DNA of 64,000 nt, taken from contig OZ242051.1 in NCBI GenBank assembly GCA_965205255.1, positions 3,406,892-3,470,891 on the forward strand. The letters run 5' to 3'. The notes beneath the pieces were generated by a model. The model saw only the letters and a program-made list of their open reading frames with translations, had not been told where the DNA came from and did not search any database. The position numbers and the translations under genes were made by a program. This DNA comes from G965205255 sp965205255. Its GTDB lineage: Bacteria; Pseudomonadota; Gammaproteobacteria; Pseudomonadales; Endozoicomonadaceae. Positions 57,582 to 64,000 of this stretch are shown here, piece after piece. Position 1 is the stretch's first letter; every line of letters starts with the position of its first letter.

Positions 57582-59054
57582 ATGTTTCATTCACATTGCA
57601 TACATAAACATTTAAAAAATTTTGTTTTTTGTTTAGCCATTTGTATAGGCATAACATGCTCCATTTTACCCTGCAAAGTTCATGCCAAAGCAGGAGCGAA
57701 TATACTCCTTAAAAACAACTGCCCCTACTCTGTTGGCTTTCTTTTTGACAACAACTCACTGTCAGCCATAAATCAGGTCATGAATGTCAACCCCTATCAA
57801 ACGGTTCAGGCTGGTTATTTTTCTGAAAGCAGGCAAGGAGTTCAGGTAACACATGGCGGTCAAATTATTGGCTTGCTGAATTTCAAGTTACACAGCAATT
57901 TGTTAGAAAACCATTTGGACACTAACAATATCAGTGGTGCCATCTCTATTGATCATGAAAGAATGAAATGGAATAACTTATGGTACGGTACGCCATCATT
58001 CACAATCACAGCCTGCCCAACTCACATTAACACAAAAGAGAGCGATATATTATCAGGTATTCAGCGAATACTTATTTTTGGCGATAGCATAAGCGATAAG
58101 GGTACTCTTTATCGTGTCTCCAAAGGAATTATACCAAAGAGTCCTCCTTATTACGATGGGGTGTTTTCCAATGGTGATTCATGGGCTATTTTGTTACAAA
58201 ATGAATTAAAAGGTCAAATTAATGTAAGTAATTATTCCATTGGTGGTGCGACAGCAGTACTACACGTCGGGGCATATCTACCTTACTCTATAAAGGGAGA
58301 GTATGAGGCATATAATGCCAACAGTCACATAAAAGGATTTGAAAGTGGCAGTCAGCAGCTTGCTTTTATTTTTATGGGTGCAAACGATTATGCTACTGTA
58401 AGCAAAAACATATCCGAATCAAATATGCAGAAATTAACAAGTGATGTTATTGGAAATATACAGTGGCTGATAAATAACCTAGTTAAAAAAGGACTTAAAA
58501 AAATAGTAGTAGTCAATCTGCCAATGCTTAATTATACATTAGAGTCCAGTCAGGACCTACATAATGATAAGGCTACTGCTCGGTTAACACAATTACATAA
58601 TGAAAAATTAAAAACACTGATTGAAAATAATAAGAAGCTACCTCAATATCGTGGCGAAAAATTTTATTACGTTGATATTGGACAAGTATTTACAGACCTA
58701 GTAACACATACACAAAAATTCGATCAAACCTATCACTTACAAATTAATAAGGTCAAATCTTCGTGCTGGAATGGAGGTTATACTGCAAACTTAAAAGACA
58801 CACCAAGCCCAGCTCAAAGCGACATTTTTAATATACTCAGCTTATTACCAGATAATGCTGATACTCGCTTATCATCTGCAAAAAAAACCAGTAAAACAAA
58901 ACCCTGCAGCGATCCTGAGCATTATCTTTTTTGGGATCGGCTTCACCCCACAGCTCAAGTGCATGCTGCTTTATACTCTATTATAAAAAAACAGCTCAAT
59001 GTAAAGACCGTTTACGATCTTAGTAGGTCTCCTGCATTAAAAGTTGAGCAGTAA
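57582..59054 (+). CDS. secreted GDSL-family esterase/phospholipase with N-terminal extra domain
   Basis: 490 residues from the ATG at 57582 (a GTG at 57570 is also in frame). The signal peptide ends near CKVHAKA. Residues about 40-150 form an unassigned beta-like domain (ANILLKNNCPYSVGFLF). The SGNH hydrolase follows: block I FGDSISDKG with Ser169, YYDGVFSNGDSWA, block II SIGGATA, block III GANDY, block V WDRLHP with Asp452 and His455. It resembles lysophospholipase A/thermolabile hemolysin enzymes that attack host membrane lipids, where an N-terminal domain aids binding. It is divergent from RHS gene 2. Catalytic set complete, so likely active. Confidence 0.9.
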   Translation: MFHSHCIHKHLKNFVFCLAICIGITCSILPCKVHAKAGANILLKNNCPYSVGFLFDNNSLSAINQVMNVNPYQTVQAGYFSESRQGVQVTHGGQIIGLLNFKLHSNLLENHLDTNNISGAISIDHERMKWNNLWYGTPSFTITACPTHINTKESDILSGIQRILIFGDSISDKGTLYRVSKGIIPKSPPYYDGVFSNGDSWAILLQNELKGQINVSNYSIGGATAVLHVGAYLPYSIKGEYEAYNANSHIKGFESGSQQLAFIFMGANDYATVSKNISESNMQKLTSDVIGNIQWLINNLVKKGLKKIVVVNLPMLNYTLESSQDLHNDKATARLTQLHNEKLKTLIENNKKLPQYRGEKFYYVDIGQVFTDLVTHTQKFDQTYHLQINKVKSSCWNGGYTANLKDTPSPAQSDIFNILSLLPDNADTRLSSAKKTSKTKPCSDPEHYLFWDRLHPTAQVHAALYSIIKKQLNVKTVYDLSRSPALKVEQ

Positions 59055-59079
59055 CCAGTAGGCGCTATTTGGAAAGAAC

Positions 59080-59162
59080 AGTTGATAAACTATAACGCTT
59101 TGGTATTGCAAGAGACATAATCACAAAAGCCTGTGATGAATTCTAATGCTTTTTATCAACTG
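59080..59162. repeat. inverted repeat after the esterase gene
   Basis: CAGTTGATAAA (59080-59090) and TTTATCAACTG (59152-59162) are perfect 11-base complements 61 bases apart. They could be a transposon scar or a long stem. No terminator T-run. Confidence 0.5.
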
Positions 59163-59209
59163 CTATAATCTCGTTCACTGAACGACAATTATCATAAAAT
59201 CATTTTCTT

Positions 59210-59437
59210 TTGAAGAAAGTACTGCTGGACTATATTCCAAAACGTTTTGACTATTTGTGGCCCATTTTGGGATCTACGGTATTAGGGCAACAGCTTAATC
59301 GGTTGCAACCAAATGTATACATTTATGGTCTCAGTCACATTAATGTAGCTACAATGCAAAACGGGACGAAATTAAATACATCAATAATTGTTTTGGATAC
59401 CCCAATGAACAAACTCAGTCAGCATTATCAAAGGTAA
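59210..59437 (+). pseudogene. C-terminal remnant of a metallophosphoesterase
   Basis: The frame reads DYIPKRFDYLWPILGST, LNRLQPNVYIYGLSHINVAT, DTPMNKLSQ. The block PN.YIYGHSH at the end of calcineurin-like phosphoesterases is recognisable, but GHSH is GLSH and the N-terminal metal sites are missing. Only a TTG could start it. A non-functional leftover is most likely. Confidence 0.55.
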
Positions 59438-59944
59438 ACCCTACTGCCTAATTCATTTAAATTCATCCGAGAGCGGTTCTTATCGCCATTGGGGAGAACG
59501 GTCACAGGCATTGAACGAGAACAAGAAAGTGCCGAATATGGAGCGATCCGGTTTAAGATGGATGGTCAAACGGTTTTGTTTCGTCAAGCCAAACACACAC
59601 CGAAGAAAATCGGTCAGTTTGTTACGCTTTGGAAACGTTCGACACCGGACAGTGAAATTGCGCCGTTTGACCGAGTTGACGGCATCGATCGAGTGATCAT
59701 TTTTGCCGATGAACAATCTCGTTTTGGCGTGTTTGTGTTTCAGTCCCAGTTGCTTATTAAAAAGGACATTTTTTCAGAGCAATCGAAAGGGTATAAACGT
59801 GCGTTCAGGGTATATGTTCCTTGGACTGAGCCTGTGGCAGCACAAGCGAAGCGATCTAAAACCTAGCAATGCGCTCACTTTGTGGAACTCACCAACTCTG
59901 AATCTGGGCGGGCTCAGTTAAATCAGGTGCTTGAATCATGTTGA
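59438..59944 (+). pseudogene. MepB-family protein gene, broken by a stop
   Basis: Open from 59438 with no ATG: FIRERFLSPLGRTVTGIERE, QESAEYGAIRFKMDGQTVLF, RQAKHTPKKIGQFVTLWKRS, FGVFVFQSQLLIKKDI, KGYKRAFRVYVPW. These are the conserved MepB blocks. A TAG at 59864-59866 follows KRSKT, and in the same frame QCAHFVELTNSESG continues the family C-terminus until a TGA at 59942. MepB is found beside multidrug export genes in Gram-positives but its role is unknown. The base composition is more GC-rich than flanking DNA, suggesting import. Confidence 0.7.
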
Positions 59945-60273
59945 GTTGCCCTTGGCGAGTAGAACGCATGCCTGTCATTGAGGACTCAAACTCGGTGTGT
60001 CTGATGATGCGAGTCGATGAGGCGAGATTTGGCGACATGCGTCAAGCGCACCTTGATATCCAGTTTCCAGAACAAATTATTAAAGCAGCGTGTAGTCGGC
60101 AGATTGAATTTTTTGCCGGCCGCTTATTGGCTAAGGTAGCATTCATGAAGCTCGGTTGTGTTCAAACCTTTGCTTCGGTTGGGAATCACCGAGAACCAAT
60201 GTTTCCTTTCTGTTATACAGGTAATATTATTTATGTGCAGAACTGTTCTGGCAAGGGTAGACCAGAACAGTAA
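59938..60273 (+). pseudogene. truncated EntD-type 4'-phosphopantetheinyl transferase
   Basis: 111 residues: IQFPEQIIKAACSRQIEFFAGRLLAK, FASVGNHREPMFP and then YTGNII match the N-terminal half of EntD-like PPTases (R..EF.AGR.AAR.AL, REP.WP.G..GSISH). The catalytic Asp/Glu half is absent; the frame degenerates at YVQNCSGKGRPEQ. Such enzymes arm carrier proteins of siderophore or polyketide synthases. It may be a relic of a lost secondary-metabolite locus. Confidence 0.65.
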
Positions 60274-60331
60274 TCTGGGCTTACATTGAGCAGTATTAAT
60301 TTTAGGGTAACTGCACATTGGAGGCACTACC

Positions 60332-60366
60332 AAAAAAGGATTAAGTTTTTACACTTAATCCTTTAG
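60332..60366 (-). terminator. rho-independent terminator of the thrS-rplT operon
   Basis: AAAGGATTAAG pairs with CTTAATCCTTT (11-bp stem, 8-base loop), and on the minus strand the stem is followed by a T-run. It lies 27 bases after the rplT stop. Confidence 0.88.
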
Positions 60367-60392
60367 CAGACCAATTGATCAGAATGGTTTTT

Positions 60393-60752
60393 TTATTTTG
60401 CTAACGCACTTTGGGCAATTTCAGCAATCTTCACAAAAGCATCTTTATCATGCACTGCAATATCAGCCAGTATTTTACGATCAATTTCTACTGAAGCCAA
60501 CTTTAAACCATTAATAAAACGACTATATGACATTCCACACTGACGGGATGCTGCATTAATGCGAGCAATCCATAAAGCACGAAACTGACGCTTACGCTGA
60601 CGACGGTCACGGTAAGCATACTGACCTGCTTTGATAACAGCCTGCTTGGCTACACGAAAAACACGGGAACGTGCTCCATAGTAACCTTTAGCCTGCTTTA
60701 ATACTTTTTTGTGGCGACGGTGTGCAACCACACCACGTTTTACACGAGCCAT
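60393..60752 (-). CDS. rplT: 50S ribosomal protein L20
   Basis: 119 residues, the normal length. MARVKRGVVAHRRHKKVLK, AKGYYGARSRVFR and LWIARINAA are diagnostic. L20 assembles early on 23S rRNA, and in E. coli it represses rpmI-rplT translation by binding the mRNA. It is the last gene of the operon; the pheST genes that often follow are absent, replaced by broken plus-strand genes. Confidence 0.98.
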   Translation of the reverse strand: MARVKRGVVAHRRHKKVLKQAKGYYGARSRVFRVAKQAVIKAGQYAYRDRRQRKRQFRALWIARINAASRQCGMSYSRFINGLKLASVEIDRKILADIAVHDKDAFVKIAEIAQSALAK

Positions 60753-60802
60753 ACTAACAAATCTCCTTTAACTGAGTTTTCATAAAAACGAAATGATGAT
60801 GC

Positions 60803-60994
60803 TTACTTACCAAGCATACGAGCAACCAATGGCTTATCTGCAGCACTTACTGCATGTACACCACGAAGCTGACGCTTACGTTTGGTTGTCATTTTCGTTA
60901 GAATGTGACTCTTAAAGGCGTTTTTACGCTTAAAGCCATTAGCCGTTTTCTTGAAACGTTTGGCAGCACCACTTTTGGTTTTCATCTTTGGCAT
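60803..60994 (-). CDS. rpmI: 50S ribosomal protein L35
   Basis: 63 residues from the ATG at 60994 (MPKMKTKSGAAKRFK, the universal start; GGAG ten bases upstream). Six more in-frame codons upstream are not part of the family. Basic, with KRKRQLRG. Fifty bases before rplT. Confidence 0.97.
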   Translation of the reverse strand: MPKMKTKSGAAKRFKKTANGFKRKNAFKSHILTKMTTKRKRQLRGVHAVSAADKPLVARMLGK

Positions 60995-61089
60995 TATAAA
61001 AATACTCCGCATTTATGCGCTCCATATTTATCATTAAATGGTCGCATTATGAATAAAAAAACCGATCAGAAATAAGGTTTATGACCGAG

Positions 61090-61632
61090 TTACTTCTTTT
61101 TTTTGGGACCAAAAATCATAATGAGCTGACGGCCTTCCATTTTTGGACGCTGTTCCACAATACCGTATTCTTCGAGGTCTGCTTCGACCCGCCTAAACAG
61201 CACCATGCCCAGCTCTTGGTGAGCCATCTCTCTTCCACGGTATCGCAGAGACACCTTGGCTTTGTTCCCATCTTCAAGGAAACGTATCAGGTTGCGTAGT
61301 TTTACCTGATAATCCCCTTCTTCTGTTCCAGGACGGAACTTGACTTCCTTTACCTGCATCTGCACTTGCTTTTTCTTGGCAAGTACTTTTTGCTTCTTTT
61401 GCTCGTACTGATATTTGCCATAGTCCATTACCTTACACACAGGTGGTTCTGCATTACCACCCAACTGTACCAAGTCAAGACCTGACTCCTGTGCATTAAT
61501 TAATGCTTCCTGTAAGGAAACAATACCAACCTGGCTTCCTTCAGCATTGATAAGGCGAACTTCCCGCGCACGAATGTTTTCATTAATAGGTGCGGCCACT
61601 GGGCGACGGTCGCGTGGACTAGAGCGTCTGAT
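61090..61632 (-). CDS. infC: translation initiation factor IF-3, AUC start
   Basis: IF3 keeps subunits apart and proofreads start codons. The frame is open upstream of the GTG at 61599, and the peptide IRRSSPRDRRPVAAPINENIR is in-frame. A strong GAGGAG sits eight bases before an ATC at 61632-61630, giving 180 residues, the same as E. coli IF3, which starts with AUU. Rare start codons in infC let IF3 repress its own translation. Core motifs: VCKVMDYGKYQYEQKK, FRPGTEEGDYQVKLRN, RGREMAHQELG, ending PKKKK. The gene lies 27 bases after thrS. Confidence 0.9.
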   Translation of the reverse strand: MRRSSPRDRRPVAAPINENIRAREVRLINAEGSQVGIVSLQEALINAQESGLDLVQLGGNAEPPVCKVMDYGKYQYEQKKQKVLAKKKQVQMQVKEVKFRPGTEEGDYQVKLRNLIRFLEDGNKAKVSLRYRGREMAHQELGMVLFRRVEADLEEYGIVEQRPKMEGRQLIMIFGPKKKK

Positions 61633-61640
61633 TGTTGTGA

Positions 61641-61646
61641 CTCCTC
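61641..61646 (-). promoter_or_regulatory. Shine-Dalgarno GAGGAG that fixes the AUC start of infC
   Basis: GAGGAG on the minus strand, eight bases before ATC at 61632. No ATG or TTG lies in frame between it and residue 13, so the site selects the unusual start. Confidence 0.75.
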
Positions 61647-61659
61647 AATGATAATTAAA

Positions 61660-63582
61660 CTAAATGCGACCAAGCGAGCTAATCTCAGCAGTTAACTGGT
61701 CACAAAACTGATTAAGGGATATTGCCCCGTAATCTTTGCCAGCGCATGTTCGAACTGCAATTTGATTGCTAACTACTTCCTTATCACCGACAATGAGCAT
61801 ATAAGGAATTTTTTCTAACGTACGCTGTCGAATTTTATAGCTGATCTTTTCATTTCTCAAGTCAGAAAAGACCCTAAAACCTAAATTATTAAGCTTTTCT
61901 TCAACTTTTCTCACATAATCTGCCTGACTATCGGTAATATTCATCACAACAACCTGTTGTGGCGCAAGCCATACAGGTAGCTTACCTTCGTAATGCTCTA
62001 TCAGAATTCCAATAAAACGCTCAAAGGAACCAAGTAGCGCTCGATGCAACATCACAGGCGTTTTACGATCACCCTGATCATCAATATATTCAGCCCCGAG
62101 TCGCCCCGGCATGGAAAAGTCGACCTGCATTGTACCACATTGCCAGACTCTGCCAAGACAATCTTTTAAAGAAAATTCAATTTTCGGTCCATAAAAGGCT
62201 CCCTCACCTGATAACCTCTGCCATTCAATTCCATGAGAATCAAGAGCATCCGCCAATGCTTTTTCTGCTTTATCCCAAACCTCATCAGAGCCTACGCGCT
62301 TTTCAGGACGCGTTGAAAGTTTATATAAAAGACTTTCTTTCCCAAAACCAAAATCACTATATACTTCATGTAGCATATCAATAAAACTACCTACTTCTTT
62401 AAGTATATAATTTTCTTCCACAAAAATATGAGCATCATCCTGGGTAAATCCTCTCACTCTCATGAGTCCATGCAGAGAACCAGAGGGCTCATTTCGATAA
62501 CATGACCCAAATTCAGCCAAACGTAAAGGCAAGTCTTTGTAGCTACGCAACCCTTGATTAAAGACCTGTACGTGGCATGGACAATTCATAGGTTTAACGG
62601 CATACTTACGTTCATCAGACACTACCGTAAACATATCATCAGCAAACTTATCAGCATGTCCTGACTTTTGCCACAATGAATAGTCCACTAGCTGTGGTGT
62701 GTTTATTTCCTGATAACCATGCTCTTGTTGTTTTTTGCGCATATAATCTTGAACCACCCGATAAATAGTCCAGCCCTTCGGATGCCAAAAAACCTGGCCT
62801 GGAGCCTCTTCCTGCAAATGAAATAAGTCAAGTTGTCTGGCCAGCCTCCTATGATCTCTTTTTTCCGCTTCCTCAATACGTTTTATATACGATTTCAGAT
62901 CCTTTTTATCAGCCCATGCCGTACCATATATCCTGGTTAACATAGTATTTTTGCTGTCGCCACGCCAATAGGCACCTGCAAATTTTGTCAGGGTGAAAAC
63001 TTTGAGAAATCGGGTATTCGGCACATGCGGACCACGACACATGTCCATGTACTCCTGATGATAATATAATCCAACCTCTTTCACTGAGTTATCAAGACCA
63101 TCAATAATTTCAACTTTATAAGGTTCATTTTTTTCTTCAAAGATTTTTCTGGCTGTTTTAACTGGCGTCCACTTTTTTACTACATCGTAATTTTGGGAAA
63201 TCAAAGACTTCATACGCTCTTCAAGTGCTTTTAAATCTTCAGGTGTAAAGGGTGTTGAAGTTTCTATATCATAATAGAAGCCATCTTCAATCACAGGACC
63301 TATTGCCATTTTAGTATCAGGACGAATTTGCTTAACAGCATGACCAATTAAATGAGCGCAGGAGTGACGAATGATATCAAGCCCTTCCTGATCCTTTGGC
63401 GTTATCAGCGAAAGAGTGGAGTTTTCATAAATAGTTTCACAGGCATCCATAAGTTCACCATTGACTTTTCCTGCCAATGTTGCCCTTGCAAGTCCTGGAC
63501 CAATATCCTGGGCGATTTCCATTATGGTAACAGGGTTTGCAAATTTTCGTATACTACCATCTGGCAAAGTGATAACAGGCAT
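61660..63582 (-). CDS. thrS: threonyl-tRNA synthetase
   Basis: 640 residues from the ATG at 63582 (MPVITLPDGS); AAAGGA is eight bases upstream, and an ATG three codons earlier overlaps that site. Domains: TGS (1-62), editing domain with HSCAHLIGHA and CRGPHVPNT, class II catalytic core with MNCPCHVQVF and VRGFTQDDAHIF, zinc ligands of the MNCPCH/DDAH/LHRA set, and the anticodon-binding domain (about 540-640). It heads the thrS-infC-rpmI-rplT operon. Confidence 0.98.
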   Translation of the reverse strand: MPVITLPDGSIRKFANPVTIMEIAQDIGPGLARATLAGKVNGELMDACETIYENSTLSLITPKDQEGLDIIRHSCAHLIGHAVKQIRPDTKMAIGPVIEDGFYYDIETSTPFTPEDLKALEERMKSLISQNYDVVKKWTPVKTARKIFEEKNEPYKVEIIDGLDNSVKEVGLYYHQEYMDMCRGPHVPNTRFLKVFTLTKFAGAYWRGDSKNTMLTRIYGTAWADKKDLKSYIKRIEEAEKRDHRRLARQLDLFHLQEEAPGQVFWHPKGWTIYRVVQDYMRKKQQEHGYQEINTPQLVDYSLWQKSGHADKFADDMFTVVSDERKYAVKPMNCPCHVQVFNQGLRSYKDLPLRLAEFGSCYRNEPSGSLHGLMRVRGFTQDDAHIFVEENYILKEVGSFIDMLHEVYSDFGFGKESLLYKLSTRPEKRVGSDEVWDKAEKALADALDSHGIEWQRLSGEGAFYGPKIEFSLKDCLGRVWQCGTMQVDFSMPGRLGAEYIDDQGDRKTPVMLHRALLGSFERFIGILIEHYEGKLPVWLAPQQVVVMNITDSQADYVRKVEEKLNNLGFRVFSDLRNEKISYKIRQRTLEKIPYMLIVGDKEVVSNQIAVRTCAGKDYGAISLNQFCDQLTAEISSLGRI

Positions 63583-63877
63583 AATAAACATCCTTTAATA
63601 TTTCAGTGGCAACCCATACTGTAAGTTGCATCATGTAAAACCACCAACCCCTACCATAGACTGGTCGGTCATAAGGCTCATATAACTCATACCAAGAATT
63701 ACAGATTACGGAAAAATAGTATCAGTAAACGCAGAATAGTTGCAAACCAAATCTTCTCACATCTTTTTTTTATAATTCAATCGCCAACGATGACACAAGC
63801 TTATATCAAAGCCTGCTGAATCGTAGCTGAAAAAAAGATTTTGGTATTATACATTTGCTATGAACAAAATACTTCAG
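63583..63877. other. upstream region of thrS
   Basis: No gene. It should hold the thrS promoter and leader; in E. coli a tRNA-mimicking operator lies at this place, but I could not recognise one by eye. Confidence 0.4.
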
Positions 63878-64000
63878 ATACTTTTACTCAGCTACGCAAC
63901 AATAGCCCTGTACTCACCAAGCTCCGTATAGACATCGCAGGATTTTTAGCCATTCAAGTTTAAATTTAACTTTTTAAAAATCTGTGTATCAGATATTGGT
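63878..64000 (-). pseudogene. C-terminal remnant of an element B transposase, cut by window edge
   Basis: CTCCGTATAGACATCGC and GCCATTCAAGTTTAAAT align with 44430-44475. The minus strand gives LNLNG, VYTELGEYRAIVA and a stop, as in the copy at 44402. It continues beyond the window. Confidence 0.7.

Noticed and set aside
60242..60271. 10-bp perfect hairpin ACTGTTCTGG / CCAGAACAGT
   Set aside because: It lies within the truncated transferase frame, has no T-run, and the real operon terminator is nearby. Left as a curiosity.
1..64000. Search for CRISPR arrays, tRNA or rRNA genes and prophage modules
   Set aside because: No regularly spaced repeats with spacers, no cloverleaf with a TTCGA arm, and no capsid, portal, tail or integrase genes were seen by eye.

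Overview
The window reads as an AT-rich gammaproteobacterial chromosome of the Oceanospirillales/Pseudomonadales type. Signs of this are the gene order truA-trpF-trpB-trpA-accD-folC, the thrS-infC-rpmI-rplT operon, CysB, ribosome modulation factor, Prc and a GlnK-type P-II protein. Intergenic gaps are long and packed with decayed transposases, and several genes are remnants. This suggests a host-associated lineage with an eroding genome; an Endozoicomonadaceae-like symbiont or parasite is my best guess, but the taxon is inferred and not proven.

Layout. 1-12.8 kb: tdh (cut by the window edge) and kbl, normally neighbours, are split by about 10.7 kb holding a 2127-residue secreted RHS protein and a tandemly duplicated family of small secreted proteins. 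13-18.6 kb: prc, a P-II gene, an intact IS3-family element (copy 1), a coiled-coil gene and a dead transposase. 18.7-22 kb: cysB divergent from a TSUP (TauE-like) transporter, a 5'-nucleotidase and rmf. 22-30 kb: putP, then folC, accD, trpA, trpB, trpF and truA, all on the minus strand. 30-33 kb: a heme-binding-barrel protein, a DsbA-like protein and a 1-Cys peroxiredoxin. 33-39 kb: anmK with a ROK sugar kinase, a TtpC-ExbB2 pair lacking ExbD and TonB, and an RmlD-like protein without its catalytic motif. 39-42 kb: transposase remnants, a DUF481 protein and IS3 copy 2. 42-47 kb: a cystine/dicarboxylate-type symporter, remnants and an exported unknown. 47-50 kb: putA. 50-59 kb: a second giant RHS protein on the minus strand, transposase scars and a secreted GDSL esterase. 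59-60.3 kb: a cluster of broken imported genes (phosphoesterase, MepB, phosphopantetheinyl transferase). 60.4-63.6 kb: rplT, rpmI, infC and thrS.

How the genes work together. Proline uptake (putP) and oxidation (putA), threonine breakdown (kbl/tdh) and peptidoglycan-sugar recycling (anmK and the ROK kinase) point to life on scavenged amino acids and cell-wall sugars, while tryptophan synthesis from phosphoribosylanthranilate onward is kept. The two signal-peptide RHS proteins share a core and a hydrophobic module but have unrelated tails, and with the GDSL esterase they are the probable interaction or virulence layer. The most unusual object is the RHS island inside kbl-tdh: its protein ends in a region resembling a class I methyltransferase fold and is followed by tandem secreted paralogs that could be immunity or accessory proteins.

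I saw no tRNA or rRNA gene and no CRISPR array.
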